A stretch of DNA of 64,000 nucleotides, from assembly GCF_019203985.1 (NCBI RefSeq), contig NZ_JAGSPD010000006.1, forward strand, positions 186,001-250,000, read 5' to 3'. The position numbers and the translations under genes were made by a program. The stretch is from Winogradskyella luteola (GTDB taxonomy: Bacteria > Bacteroidota > Bacteroidia > Flavobacteriales > Flavobacteriaceae). Within the stretch, counting starts at the first letter, position 1. The number at the start of each line of letters is the position of its first letter. Shown piece after piece: positions 8,188-19,100 of the stretch. The notes below the pieces were generated by a model that was given only the letters and a program-made list of their open reading frames with translations, was not told the DNA's origin and did no database searches.

Positions 8188-9753
8188 CTATTCTTTTACC
8201 AACTTAATGGTCTTAGAACCGCTTACTCCTTCAATTCTAGCAAAATAAACACCAGTTATTAATGATGACGCATCTATAGCAACTTCACTAGAATTTGGTG
8301 ATAATGTCAATACTTGTTTTCCTAAAATATCATAAACAGCTACATTATTTATTGTATTAGAACTTAAAAGATTCCAGTTTCCATTTGTTGGATTAGGGAA
8401 TACTTTAAACTCAGTTGTTTCAAAAGTATTTGTACTTAGAACATTCGTTGTACTGAAAAATATATTATCAACATATACAGTACCATTTCCGGTAAACAAT
8501 GTTTGCTTAAGATCTGTACCATCCCATGTACCACTTACTAAAGGAGGGTAATTTACAAAATGTGTAAAAGGAATGAATACACTTACCCATTGACCCGTAA
8601 TTAGCTCAGCATCTGCATTTCCAGCACCTACGTCAGCTGCTGAACCAAACCTATAGAATGGCTCCTCCGCACTACCACAACAAACAGTTGCACTTAAAGA
8701 ATCATCAACCAAAGAGAAATTAAACGCTGTTGACGTTGTAGCATAATAGTTTATATGTACAAAATCGTATGTTGTAGTCGCATCAAATGTAAAAGGTGTA
8801 CCTCCTGCATCTGGGCCGAAAGCATTACCAAAGAAATCTAAGTTCTCTAACTTAATAACAGTATTTCCATTTAAATTTTCTTGAGTACGAGTAACACCTC
8901 CGCCAAAAGAGTCAAAAATAAAATCTGTAAAATCTGATTGATTTGCATTACCACTCAAATCACTGTAAACATAAAAATCCAATCCGGTAGAAGGCGAATC
9001 CGTTGGGCCATCAGTAGGATCAGTCGCAGGACATGGTGCACAGTTAGGGCCACCACAATCGATTTGCTCTTCACCATTATTTAAAATACCATCATCACAT
9101 GATTCTGGACAAGCTGGACAATCTGGACCACCACAGTCAACACCTGTTTCATCACCATTTTGCACACCATCCATACACGTTGGATCTGGTGCTCCTACTT
9201 GTACTATATCATCAATGTACCATATACCACCATTTCCTGCTCCCACAGTTCCACATCCGCCACCTTCGCAGGCAACTTCATAATTTGGCTGTATCACTAA
9301 CACGGTATATTGTTCCATTCCTGTTAATCCTGGTTGACCCGTGAAATCAAAAGTCACTTCAGTCCAAACACCAGCCGTAGTTATGGTAACATCTCTATTA
9401 TAAGTTGGTTCTCCACTTAGACCAATTTGAATTTGAAACCTAATATTTTGATTTGCAATTGGAGCCCAAACTTTCATAGTAAAAACAGTACCATTTGCTA
9501 AATCAATTAATGGATTTCCAGGAGTTTCAAAACCAAAACCTCCACCCCAATCAGCAGTATCAGGTTTATTAACCTCAAGAACTCGTGCAGACATATTACC
9601 TGCACTAATATCAGGGTTTTCAATGTTATTAAAACCTAGACCACCAAATTCAAATGATGCAGTTGTTGAGGGATTTTCAAAATTCGTTGGCAATGATTGC
9701 CCAAACATCATGCAAGATGTGAGTAAAAAATAAAGAAAGGTAATTTTTTTCAT
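8188..9753 (-). CDS. T9SS-secreted protein with two CBM-like domains and Cys-rich repeats
   Basis: A 521-residue secreted protein, probably a glucan-binding component. Residues 1-19 are a signal peptide. Residues about 22-188 form a jelly-roll CBM-like domain ending in GGIWYIDDIVQ. Two cysteine-rich repeats follow (about 193-216 and 219-242; pattern DGxxNGxExxxDCGGPxCxxCP), then a Thr/Pro/Asp linker. A second beta-sandwich covers about 258-430, and the C-terminal 80 residues carry a type A T9SS sorting domain (VFPNPTNGNWNL ... GVYFARIEG). No catalytic motif is seen. The N-terminal domain resembles the C-terminal half of the PKD lipoprotein at 19694. It seems to have its own promoter region, which includes the shared 15-nt motif. 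Confidence 0.88.
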   Translation of the reverse strand: MKKITFLYFLLTSCMMFGQSLPTNFENPSTTASFEFGGLGFNNIENPDISAGNMSARVLEVNKPDTADWGGGFGFETPGNPLIDLANGTVFTMKVWAPIANQNIRFQIQIGLSGEPTYNRDVTITTAGVWTEVTFDFTGQPGLTGMEQYTVLVIQPNYEVACEGGGCGTVGAGNGGIWYIDDIVQVGAPDPTCMDGVQNGDETGVDCGGPDCPACPESCDDGILNNGEEQIDCGGPNCAPCPATDPTDGPTDSPSTGLDFYVYSDLSGNANQSDFTDFIFDSFGGGVTRTQENLNGNTVIKLENLDFFGNAFGPDAGGTPFTFDATTTYDFVHINYYATTSTAFNFSLVDDSLSATVCCGSAEEPFYRFGSAADVGAGNADAELITGQWVSVFIPFTHFVNYPPLVSGTWDGTDLKQTLFTGNGTVYVDNIFFSTTNVLSTNTFETTEFKVFPNPTNGNWNLLSSNTINNVAVYDILGKQVLTLSPNSSEVAIDASSLITGVYFARIEGVSGSKTIKLVKE

Positions 9754-9864
9754 AATCGTTATTTATTTTAGTTATTTATAGGTAATTGATAATTTATAAT
9801 GCTATTAATTATCAGTTTTATAAATGTATTAATTACATATTGAATATTTTTCAATTCCACCTTA

Positions 9865-9879
9865 ACAAAAAACATACAA
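9865..9879 (-). promoter_or_regulatory. Shared upstream motif, copy A
   Basis: The plus strand reads ACAAAAAACATACAA, 112 bases before the start of the T9SS binding-protein gene. Two close copies lie upstream of the hydrolase-barrel operon (26183-26197) and of susC (39145-39159). On the coding strand it ends in TTTTTTGT, so it could overlap a TTTG -33 element or be an activator site. Confidence 0.55.
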
Positions 9880-9883
9880 CGAC

Positions 9884-9901
9884 ATCGTTATAGTTAACGA
9901 T
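9884..9901. promoter_or_regulatory. Palindrome next to motif A (candidate operator)
   Basis: ATCGTTA-tagt-TAACGAT is an inverted repeat with 7-base arms, four bases upstream (coding sense) of shared motif A. Its place in the promoter region of the T9SS gene suggests a repressor site, possibly for the nearby LacI protein. This is inference from symmetry and position. Confidence 0.4.
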
Positions 9902-10026
9902 TTACAATGTGTGCCCAAAGCCTTGATATTATTAGGCTAGACAACATTTTAAATTTTGGATAAAATAGTTTGTAGTGGTTATGTTGTGTTGTTAAATATC
10001 AACCATACATAAAACTTGTGGTCTTT

Positions 10027-10917
10027 TTAATACTTCAATTTTTCATTTTTATCCCAAATACCCCAATAGGCACCTACATCACCTTCTGATCCGACTTTCC
10101 AAGATTCGTCAAAAGATGAAAAATAGAAAATTTCTATATCCTCTTCTTTAGACCATTTTTGTATATTTATGAAATATTTTATGGCATTCTCTTCTGATGG
10201 ATAGGCCCCATGTAAATTTGTTCCTTGGCTTGGCCAGCCTGTTTCGGTAATGACTACTCTTTTACCTTTACCAGCACGCTCAGCTTTATGGTACATATCT
10301 TTCATATAAAGTAAGGAATAATCTAAATCACATCCTTCCCAAAAAGGATAACAGTTTGCCAAAATAATATCGCAAGCCTCAGTTATCGCTGGTCGTTCTT
10401 GGAATTCGTAATAAGCATCTACATAACCAACAGGAATATTGGAAGCCTTAATAGCATCTTTAACAAAGTAGATTTTCTGTAACAGCTCGTCCTCAGTTAA
10501 ATCCCCTCTGTACATGACTTCGTTACCAACAGCAGCAAGATCAACAAAGCCATCATTAACTAAATTAATAAGACCTTGTAGTTCTCTTTCATTTATTTCT
10601 GGATCATCACCTAACCAAGCACCAACCAAGGTTTTCATACCCATCTCCTTGGCGATTTTAGGAATAAGCTCATTGCCGTCTGTACAAGAAAAAGAGCGAA
10701 TCCAGTTTGTATAAGGTTGTATAATTTTTAACCGTCTCCTTATTTGATCCTCGGTTAATTGGTCACCAGGTTCTTGACCTTCTTCATAAGGGCTAGAGCA
10801 CAAACCATGCATACCAGATTTTAAAGTTTTTCTAAATAATTTTTGCAAATCTTCAATAGACATTCCATCGTAATCAATAGATGCTAATGCTAAAAACTTT
10901 TCCTCTCTGACAGACAT
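10027..10917 (-). CDS. GH17-like glycoside hydrolase, no signal peptide (copy 1)
   Basis: A 296-residue clan GH-A TIM barrel of the GH17 type, whose members cleave or transfer beta-1,3-glucosyl linkages. The acid/base is Glu133 in AAVGNEV and the nucleophile is Glu225 in VVITETGWPS; IRSFSCTDGNE, TLVGAWLG and GYVDAYYEF are also GH17-like. There is no signal peptide or lipobox, so it should act in the cytosol, unusual for a beta-glucanase. It is a tandem paralogue of the next gene (8-base gap), and both follow an oligosaccharide-type MFS carrier, so cytosolic processing of imported beta-1,3-oligosaccharides is the likely job. A transglycosylase role cannot be excluded. Confidence 0.87.
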   Translation of the reverse strand: MSVREEKFLALASIDYDGMSIEDLQKLFRKTLKSGMHGLCSSPYEEGQEPGDQLTEDQIRRRLKIIQPYTNWIRSFSCTDGNELIPKIAKEMGMKTLVGAWLGDDPEINERELQGLINLVNDGFVDLAAVGNEVMYRGDLTEDELLQKIYFVKDAIKASNIPVGYVDAYYEFQERPAITEACDIILANCYPFWEGCDLDYSLLYMKDMYHKAERAGKGKRVVITETGWPSQGTNLHGAYPSEENAIKYFINIQKWSKEEDIEIFYFSSFDESWKVGSEGDVGAYWGIWDKNEKLKY

Positions 10918-10925
10918 AACAACCT

Positions 10926-11843
10926 CTAATTATATTTGAGCTTTTCGGTTTTATCCCAGAGCCCCCAATAGGCACCAACATCACCTTCATCACCTGTTTT
11001 CCAAGATTCATCAAATGAAGAGAAATAGAAAATTGGAATATCATTTTCTTTAGTCCAACTTATAGTGTCTATAAAATATTTCATAGCAGCAACATCGCCA
11101 GCAACAGCACCTTTAAGACTCCCTCCTTCACTTGGCCAACCTGTTTCTGTGATAATGATTGGCTTACCTTGGGCAGCATCTACAACCTGACCATACATGG
11201 CTTGCATATGCCCTAAAGCATATTCAATTGGACACCCTTCCCAATACGGATATAAGTTTGCCAACACTATATCGGAATGTTCTACCAGTTCTGGATGACG
11301 TGAAAATTCGTAATAAGCATCTACATAACCTACAGGTATGTCTAAACCTCTTAAAGCATCCTTAACACGTTTTATATACCCTAACAATTCTTCTAACGTT
11401 AGATCATTACGGTACAAGACTTCGTTCCCTACGGCAGCCACATCTACATGACCATCCTTGGCTAATCTTATTAAACCTTCGATTTCCCTTTCGTTGTCTT
11501 CCTTGTTGTCACTTAACCAAGCTCCCACAAGCGTTTTTAACCCTTGTTTTTTTGCCGCTACTGGCACATGCTCATTACCTTCAATACATGAAAATGAACG
11601 AATAGCCTCCACATATGGTCTTAAAATTTTTACACGTCGCTCTACCTGTTCGAAACTAATATCGTCACCGGGCTTTTGGCCATCTTCATACATACTAAAA
11701 CATATACCATGAAACCCTTCTTCGATAGTTTTACGCCAAAGACGCTTCATGTCTTCTGATGAATATTTTGACAGGTCTAAACCTTGAGTTGCTATTTGGC
11801 TATAGCCCTTAGTTTTGTAATATGATGCTTCTCTGTATGACAT
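10926..11843 (-). CDS. GH17-like glycoside hydrolase, no signal peptide (copy 2)
   Basis: The second member of the tandem GH17 pair, 305 residues. Glu141 in AAVGNEV is the expected acid/base and Glu233 in IIITETGWPSEG the nucleophile. The two copies share motif order and the C-terminal FYFSSFDESWK...GDVGAYWGLWDK, but differ enough that they may split substrate lengths or linkages. Like its neighbour it lacks any export signal. It is 14 bases after the MFS gene in the same direction, giving an importer-hydrolase-hydrolase cassette at the end of the long operon. Confidence 0.87.
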   Translation of the reverse strand: MSYREASYYKTKGYSQIATQGLDLSKYSSEDMKRLWRKTIEEGFHGICFSMYEDGQKPGDDISFEQVERRVKILRPYVEAIRSFSCIEGNEHVPVAAKKQGLKTLVGAWLSDNKEDNEREIEGLIRLAKDGHVDVAAVGNEVLYRNDLTLEELLGYIKRVKDALRGLDIPVGYVDAYYEFSRHPELVEHSDIVLANLYPYWEGCPIEYALGHMQAMYGQVVDAAQGKPIIITETGWPSEGGSLKGAVAGDVAAMKYFIDTISWTKENDIPIFYFSSFDESWKTGDEGDVGAYWGLWDKTEKLKYN

Positions 11844-11857
11844 TTTATGAGTTTAGT

Positions 11858-13276
11858 TTATAATTCGCCTCGACGTTCTACAAGTTCGTCTTTTATTTCT
11901 CTAGCCCTTTCTTCGGTAAGACTGTATTTCCACATTACCCATATTGCAAGTCCTGCAGTCAGTACAGGTAAAGCAATATCTGTAATTCGCATACCTGTAA
12001 GTGCTTCAGCAGTTTGTGTTGTAGCAGTAGGGTCATAACCTAATAGTTTTAAAATTATTCCAGAAAACACCAAAGCAAGACCTTGTCCAACCTTAATCAT
12101 CCACCAATAGATAGCACCAAAAGTTCCTTCTTTTCTTGGCATACCATTTTCTAATTCATCTAAATCACAGACATCAGCGGTCATACTCATCATTAAAGTA
12201 AATAAACACCCCATTCCAAAGGCCATTAAAGGAATTGGCAAGAATATCATGTAGTAATTATCAGGATCAAAACCCCACCATTTTAAGGCATATCCAAACA
12301 TTGAAATTAAAGTAGCATATATGAATGCTTTACGTTTTCCCATTTTATTAGCCATCCAATTGATTATGGGAATGGCAATAAAAGCTGTATAGGCAGCTGT
12401 AACTGCTGGAAAAAGGGCTACCCACCATTTTGATGCACCCCAATCGCCATCAAACATGTAAAAATTAATTATAAAGACACCAAATTCAGCAACAATTTGA
12501 AAACCATTAAATACCAAGAAGGTGGCTAAACATAATTTAACAAAAGGTTTGTTTTTAAGAACAAGCTTTATACCCGTGAATATTTTGCCCATACTCTTTA
12601 GAAGTGCTTTAGGTGTAATTTCTTCTCTGCCTTCCATTTTACTAGAATCAATCCCACGGCAAAAGATAGCAGGAAGTATTCCTAAGATGATAATTACAAA
12701 TCCAGCTATTAAAGCGACAATTCTAACTCCTTCTGGTTGGCTAGCAAAAAGATCCCCATCAGGTATTAACACATATAAAAATGGAACTAACATCCAAGCT
12801 ACTTGTCCAATAATGTTTGCAAAACTCATCAACCGTGTTCGTTCTTTATAATCTGAGGTCATCTCATATCCTAAAGCAATCAACGGAGTTGAAAAAATTG
12901 TGTTTCCAAAAATCAGCAAAATTGAAAAGATGAGTAAGTACCAAAAATTATACATTTCAGGATTTGTATCATGTACTTGCCATAATATTGCAAATATGGC
13001 ACCTGATAATATTGCGCCAATAAAAATATAGGGTCTCCTTCTTCCAAATCTTGAACTTGTATTATCTGACACGTACCCCATTACCGGATCTGTTATAGCA
13101 TCAAATAAACGAGGTATACCAACTATAAGACCTGCTAATACTGTATCCATTCCAAAACCGTCAGCAGATTTTAGTATGACAACAAAAACACCTAATATGC
13201 CAGGAATTAAATTATTTATTAAATGGCCTGCTCCGAAAGCAGCTTTTTGACCTATTGGAACTCTAGTAGAACTCAT
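11858..13276 (-). CDS. MFS transporter, glycoside-pentoside-hexuronide:cation symporter type
   Basis: A 472-residue inner-membrane carrier with about 12 hydrophobic helices. The motifs GLIVGIPRLFDAITDPVMGYVSDNTSSRFGRRRPYI (only key parts considered: DAITDP, GYVSDNT, GRRRPY) are characteristic of GPH/MelB-like symporters, which bring sugars or short oligosaccharides into the cytosol with H+ or Na+. It lies between the GH30 lipoprotein gene and two cytosolic GH17 genes with gaps of 13-14 bases, so imported beta-glucan fragments are the likely cargo. Substrate identity and coupling ion are inferred, not seen. Confidence 0.88.
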   Translation of the reverse strand: MSSTRVPIGQKAAFGAGHLINNLIPGILGVFVVILKSADGFGMDTVLAGLIVGIPRLFDAITDPVMGYVSDNTSSRFGRRRPYIFIGAILSGAIFAILWQVHDTNPEMYNFWYLLIFSILLIFGNTIFSTPLIALGYEMTSDYKERTRLMSFANIIGQVAWMLVPFLYVLIPDGDLFASQPEGVRIVALIAGFVIIILGILPAIFCRGIDSSKMEGREEITPKALLKSMGKIFTGIKLVLKNKPFVKLCLATFLVFNGFQIVAEFGVFIINFYMFDGDWGASKWWVALFPAVTAAYTAFIAIPIINWMANKMGKRKAFIYATLISMFGYALKWWGFDPDNYYMIFLPIPLMAFGMGCLFTLMMSMTADVCDLDELENGMPRKEGTFGAIYWWMIKVGQGLALVFSGIILKLLGYDPTATTQTAEALTGMRITDIALPVLTAGLAIWVMWKYSLTEERAREIKDELVERRGEL

Positions 13277-13289
13277 AGTTATATTTGAT

Positions 13290-14786
13290 TTAGTTAGTTT
13301 CTTTTGGTATCACTATAGTCTGTATGGCTTGTCCCTTTATACCGATGTTTTTTATTTCATCATTTAGGCTTAATGCATAATTCTTAACTTCTTTTCCTTC
13401 ATTAAAAATGACAACAACAATAGAACCATCTGGATTCTTGCACGCAGTAACCATTAAATCTTCATCTGTGTTTTCTACTCCAAGTACTTCTGCTCCCGGT
13501 CTTATGTATTTACTAAAATGTGCCATTGTATAATATAATGGAGTAAAGTACACCTCATCAGCATCGGGATGTACAATCACTGGTGCTACACACCAATTTT
13601 TAAACCAATTTGGACCACCTTGTCGGTCTAAAACCATATTCCAGTCAACCCAACCGTCTACCCAATTGTTTAAGCATCCTATAATATCTCTAGCGTATCT
13701 GTTAACTGGCGCATATTTTGGATGTAAATGTTTATCTTCTTCAGAAGCCCAATCCCAGCCCCAATCTGTGGCTTCTTTTTTCCAGTACCATGCATCATCT
13801 TTCCACTTAGGCACTTCAGAATCTACACAACCTTCAGTTTCTATTAGGTATTTGTCTGGTGCTTTGTGGTGTGCATATTGCAAGGCTTCAGGAAAGAAAT
13901 CATAAGTGCTTTCGTACCAATGTATAGCAGTTCCGTCATAATACTTTGATGATGCTTCAGTAGCATACATTACATCTACCCATTCTTTTAGTCCAGCTCT
14001 GTTTTGGTCATATCCAAGAATAATTTTATCCCCATGACCATCGGCTTCTAGCTTTGGCCCTAAATGATTTTGAACAAAATCGGTCATTTCCTCAGGTGAA
14101 AAGTGCATACTCTCCCAGTTATTGCCATTACCATGCGGTTCGTTTTCAACAGTAAAACCCCAAAGTTCTATACCTTGTTCTTTATAAGCGTCAATATATT
14201 TTGAGAAGAACAATGCCCAGGTCGGATAATGTTCTGGCAATAGTTTACCACCAACCCATTCTTTATTGTCCTTCATCCACGGCGGTGCCGTCCAAGGTGA
14301 AGCAAACAATTTGAAACCATCTTTTGAAATGCGATTGGCTTCTTTTATCATTGGAATTAGATCATCCATATCTTCCTTAACCGAAAAATCCTTTAATGCT
14401 TTATCTTCAGTTGGTGCATAAGAATATTGAGATAAGGAAAAATCACAAGAATTCATGTGTGTTCTACATAATGAGTAATTGGCACCATTTTCAGTAAAGT
14501 AGGCCCGCATGATAGTATCTCTATTTTTCTTACTTAGTTTATTAAGAAGATAAGCTGAGGACTCAGTAAAAGCACCACCGAAGCCTGTTATTGTTTGAAA
14601 TTTTTTATTCGGATTTATTTTAATTACCAAAGTAGAATCTACTGTTTTGAATTCGTTAAGTTTAGTTAACTTATTACCACTTGCAGAAGTTTCAAAAACT
14701 TCTAATACCAGTTCTTTTTTTTCTTCTTTATTACAACTCATAGTCGTTATTAAAAGACAATAAATGCACAGTTTTAGTGTTTTCAT
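13290..14786 (-). CDS. GH30-family beta-glucosidase/glucanase lipoprotein
   Basis: A 498-residue lipoprotein (lipobox ITTMSC, Cys18, followed by NKEEKKE, which favours the periplasmic side). GH30 enzymes include glucosylceramidases and endo-beta-1,6-glucanases. The signature ITGFGGAFTESSAYLL begins near residue 66; the acid/base is Glu216 in FTVENEP and the nucleophile is Glu318 in LIETEGC. FASPWTAPPWMK is also typical. In a laminarin-type locus, GH30 would remove beta-1,6 branches. I chose the ATG at 14786 because it gives a proper lipoprotein signal; a longer frame starts at 14822 but overlaps the upstream gene. Spacing to neighbours is 13 and 35 bases. Confidence 0.92.
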   Translation of the reverse strand: MKTLKLCIYCLLITTMSCNKEEKKELVLEVFETSASGNKLTKLNEFKTVDSTLVIKINPNKKFQTITGFGGAFTESSAYLLNKLSKKNRDTIMRAYFTENGANYSLCRTHMNSCDFSLSQYSYAPTEDKALKDFSVKEDMDDLIPMIKEANRISKDGFKLFASPWTAPPWMKDNKEWVGGKLLPEHYPTWALFFSKYIDAYKEQGIELWGFTVENEPHGNGNNWESMHFSPEEMTDFVQNHLGPKLEADGHGDKIILGYDQNRAGLKEWVDVMYATEASSKYYDGTAIHWYESTYDFFPEALQYAHHKAPDKYLIETEGCVDSEVPKWKDDAWYWKKEATDWGWDWASEEDKHLHPKYAPVNRYARDIIGCLNNWVDGWVDWNMVLDRQGGPNWFKNWCVAPVIVHPDADEVYFTPLYYTMAHFSKYIRPGAEVLGVENTDEDLMVTACKNPDGSIVVVIFNEGKEVKNYALSLNDEIKNIGIKGQAIQTIVIPKETN

Positions 14787-14821
14787 TTTTTTATTGTTAA
14801 CGGTAGTAAGGCAGTATATCA

Positions 14822-16114
14822 CTATCTTTTTGCCATGATCTCTTCTTCTGATGGTGGCACCAACACTTCTTTTAAAAGTGCTTCTTTATTACCATTGTAG
14901 GTTTTTGTAATCGTATTGCCGTTTCTGGTTAGTCCATCGAAAATTCCTTTATCCACCAAGTCCCAAATTGGGTATTTAGCTTTACCATCTATAGTAAATA
15001 ACCCAAAATGATTTTCTGATCCTTTAGCATTATTCGCATCTTTCCATTGCTCATTAAATGCTTCAAAATAAAAGCAAGAAATTCTGGCCCTATTGGTCCA
15101 TTTTCGTATTTGCTCATGGTATAAACCTTGTTTATATTCATCCGTTGCACGAGATCCATCATCACCATATTGACCGTTAGAGACCGTTGCCCAACCGGTC
15201 TCACCTATATGTACGGGTTTATTGACTCCAACACTTTTCATGTAATTGGTAACACTATCATACTGCTTCTGGGAAAACTTTATAGCCCGCTCCATAGCCA
15301 TTTCTATTTTTGTTGTATCTGGCATATCTGCATGTGCTTCTGGCACTCCCCAAAATTCTGGATTGTAATGTGTGTTGTGATACGGATACGTGTGCATTGA
15401 TATATAATCTACAGCCTTTATCAACATATTTAAACCTTCGACATGATATCGATCTTCCCCACCTCCCCAAGATGCGAAGTCATCTGAGCTGGTAATCCAT
15501 AAATCCTTTGGTAGCTTACCTCCCTTTTTTAAATTTTGAAGATGATTGACCCATTTTAAAATAACATCTGGTTGAACGTAATATTCAGTAGCCCATTTTA
15601 CCATAGCTTCATTGCCAACGGCTATGATCTTTACAATATCTGGGTATTGATTTGCCAATTTAACAGCTCTTTGTATCTCACCAGCATTATTTGGGCTTTC
15701 TATATTATGATTTGGTTCTTTATTTGTCCATGCATTTAAACAATCAATCCATGCACCTAACATAACGTACATTTCAAAATTTGGATCTTCTTTTTTAAGT
15801 TCTGAAATTGCTTTTAGTACATTTGAAGCATGTGGTAACTTAGGCTGAACATTGTAAGTTCTTAACATCTTAATACCCATAGCTGACAAGATTTTTAAAT
15901 CCTCTTTTAGCTCTGATAATGTAGGCTGACTGTCTCTTGATTTTTTGCGGTAACCACCATAAGAAATGGCCAAATACTTTGGGTTACCTAATATATCTTT
16001 TGCTGTCACTTTTTTCTTAATTTGGGTTGAAGACGACTTGTCTTTTTTCTTTTCATTACAAGACATCATGAATACTAGAGATAAAACAAAAACTACAATT
16101 ACTCCTTTTTTCAT
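14822..16114 (-). CDS. GH17-like beta-glucanase lipoprotein
   Basis: A 430-residue lipoprotein (lipobox VFMMSC, Cys19) with a GH17-like TIM barrel: MLRTYNVQPK, Glu169 in IIAVGNEAM as acid/base, and Glu305 in VHIGETGWAT as nucleophile. ISMHTYPYH and CFYFEAFNEQWK are further family motifs. It is longer than the two cytosolic GH17 proteins and carries an export signal, so the locus has GH17 activity on both sides of the inner membrane. Basic/charged residues after the lipid Cys (NEKKKDK) suggest periplasmic rather than surface placement. It lies 9 bases downstream of the phosphorylase gene. Confidence 0.88.
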   Translation of the reverse strand: MKKGVIVVFVLSLVFMMSCNEKKKDKSSSTQIKKKVTAKDILGNPKYLAISYGGYRKKSRDSQPTLSELKEDLKILSAMGIKMLRTYNVQPKLPHASNVLKAISELKKEDPNFEMYVMLGAWIDCLNAWTNKEPNHNIESPNNAGEIQRAVKLANQYPDIVKIIAVGNEAMVKWATEYYVQPDVILKWVNHLQNLKKGGKLPKDLWITSSDDFASWGGGEDRYHVEGLNMLIKAVDYISMHTYPYHNTHYNPEFWGVPEAHADMPDTTKIEMAMERAIKFSQKQYDSVTNYMKSVGVNKPVHIGETGWATVSNGQYGDDGSRATDEYKQGLYHEQIRKWTNRARISCFYFEAFNEQWKDANNAKGSENHFGLFTIDGKAKYPIWDLVDKGIFDGLTRNGNTITKTYNGNKEALLKEVLVPPSEEEIMAKR

Positions 16115-16123
16115 GACGTTATA

Positions 16124-19100
16124 CTATTTTAAATAATCTTCTTTAATATATATTTTGATAAGCTCTACTTCACCTGAACGATTAAACACTTTTTGGCTTA
16201 TTGCCTCATCAAGATTTAAACTGTTAAAAGTCTGTGTTGAACCCTGCTTTAGTTTAACTTCAGACTTAAAAGTATCTGAAAGGCTATAAATTACAGGAAC
16301 CTGACAATAGGTAAAAACTAATTCTCCCTTATTAATTTCTAGTTGAGATGTATTACCATCAAGATCGATATAATCGAATGCTTTTGTTTCATTTAAAAAT
16401 TCCTCTTTACGAAGCATACATGGATTAAACACCAATCTCCCATCTTTCATAAAAACACCTAGTTCACCAAAACGACTTAGAATATCTTCTTTTACCTGCC
16501 CAGTCATACCTGGTTGTTGCGCACCTTTACCCGCTGGTGTATGGGAATAGGGGTCAGTTGGGAAAGCTCCGTATAGTTCTGGCGACTTATGTACACCAAT
16601 ACCTTCGTTAATCTCGTAGTAGTGCTCTAATAATCTACCAACGATTTCATCATTTTCGTTTTCTTCTATTGCTTTTTGGCAACATTCCATAACTGCCAAC
16701 AAAAGTTTGGATACCATGTGCCAGTAAATAGAGCCCAAACCTTCATAACCATAAAATGTACCTGAGCGACCTGTAAATGCCTTATGATTAAAGACATCTT
16801 CAAAAATTTGAAGTATTTTAGATTCCTCTTTATTAGCCAGACTTTCATATTCCGTTCCTGATAAATTTTTCAATGCTAGCTTAAGGTCATTGGCATTTTT
16901 AAAGTTGCCATTAAAATGGTAATCGCCATTTATATCTTTCTGTACTACATGTGTATTATTGTCCGCAACTAAAGTTTTTAATAAATCTGAACTCTCAACC
17001 GCATTTGCAGGTATAGTGTTTCTATCCATAAATCCTTTTAGGTTCTTATATGGATACAATATGTAACTGTATTGGTCTTCTCTAAATAACTTACTTTGCT
17101 TAAGTCCATCAAGCACTGCTAAATTTTCTTTAGAACTCAAATATCCTGAACTTAAAACGGCAACTTGTCCTTCTAACATTTCATCTAAATAAGCAACAGA
17201 AATTGAGTTTTCATTTTCAATAGACATTAAATTATAGGCATGATACATAGCATCGTCACGCTTGTTCGCTTCAATTGAATGCTCTAAGTGCTTTAATGCC
17301 GAATGCGTGAATGTTTTTATATCCTCAAGTCGAAGTTTAGATTTATTACCAGAAAATGAATTTTCATAAATGGTTGCTCTAAAAATACTACCTGCATTAC
17401 CTACAGCATCTAAAATCTGTTTTCTGCTTTTATCATCGATGTTATTGTTTAACAGATTTTCGTTTTGTACAAAAGTAGATTTAACAGCATCGAAAAAATC
17501 TGCAATTTCTGATGCGACTTCTATGGTATAAGTAGAATTATTTTTGAACACTCCTTCAAAGAACTTTAAGAACTGTCGCAAATAGTATAAGGTTACCATA
17601 GAGATACCGTTGCCCACTAATGCATTGTTGGCATCATTCCATTCAGGGCGCTGTGTATTCATCCAAATACCACCTTCTGGTATAAAATTGGAAAGTTTAG
17701 CTAGCGTTGTCGCCAGTATTTTTTCCATAAAATTAGCCCTCACTACATCTCCATTTGCATATTGAAGCAATGCACCATCAGCCCCTATTTTATCTCGTTT
17801 TGCTCTAATTTCTTCATCCGAGGCTTCATCAAACTCAATGGTATCTTTTGGGTTTTTTAATACATCTTGATAAGATTTAATTCTGTACGGTACATTGGCA
17901 TATACAAATAAATCTTTATTGAGTAAACTTTTTAATTTACCCGGCTGATAATCTTCTATAAACTCTAAAAATTTGAGCAGATATATAATTTGATGATCTC
18001 CCCAATACCCAATATAGGACCAAGGATCATCTGGTTCGCTAATTTCCCAATCAAAACCACCTTTTGTTACACGGTAAGGGTTATAACCATCAAAAGTTGT
18101 GGCGTTTAGAAACTTATGAATCATACTCTCAATAAACTCTGGATAAGAATATGCTAATGCTTCCCAGTTTTGGAAAATATCGCGCCAATTGCCTTCGTAA
18201 TCTAATATTTTAGAGCCATCTATTTCACTTCTTGTATTAATGGAAAATTTATTCCAAGGACGGCTTGGGTCACCGTGTCGGCGGCTAAATTTTAAAGGCA
18301 TATATTCTAAACAAAGACGTGAAAAATCTTTGTCAGAGCTATCTTCTGCAATTTGCTTTAACTCACTTATGGTAAATTTTTCTGGTAAGGCTTCAACAAT
18401 AGCTTCATTTTGATTTGCAACATTGGCATTGGCATTAAACAAATATTTTTTAAAGTCCCATTTCTCAATACTATAACCGTCATCAAAAATACCACCTCTC
18501 ATAATATTGAAAAGTGTATTCGAGAAATGTCTCGTATCTCTGAAGCTATCTGAAGTTAATTGCAATCCATCTGAAGCTGCATTTAATTTAATAAGTCGTT
18601 TTGTACCTAATGCAATGTTGTTTTCAAGTTTGCTTAATAATTGATTATCCTCACTTATCTGTTTAGAAATCTGAACTATGTCGGAAGTATCTTGATTAAC
18701 ATTGGCTATAATAACCCAATTTTTATGCTCTTGAGAAGACAATTGAATTTTAGAATTAATAAAGTAAGCACCCTTTTCTGCTTTTATATCTGTTTCTTGG
18801 CTCACTTTTTCAAAATTCCTAAAATCGTCTAACTGCAGTGATGACAAAAGGTATTGGGGATTATCTAAGCCTAGAGACCAAGCGATATTTGCTTTTAGAG
18901 CTTCACTTGGCTCAGCCTTATCTACAATAATGGCACTTAATGCAAAAATCCCAATACCTGTTTGTTCAACTAATTCCGTGCGTTTGTATGCATCAACTAA
19001 ATTGCTGCTCGCATTTTGCAATGCACTGCTAACACCATATGGTATTACATTTTGAATACCATCTAAAACATTTATCCCAACCGGTAAATCTGAATTGTTA

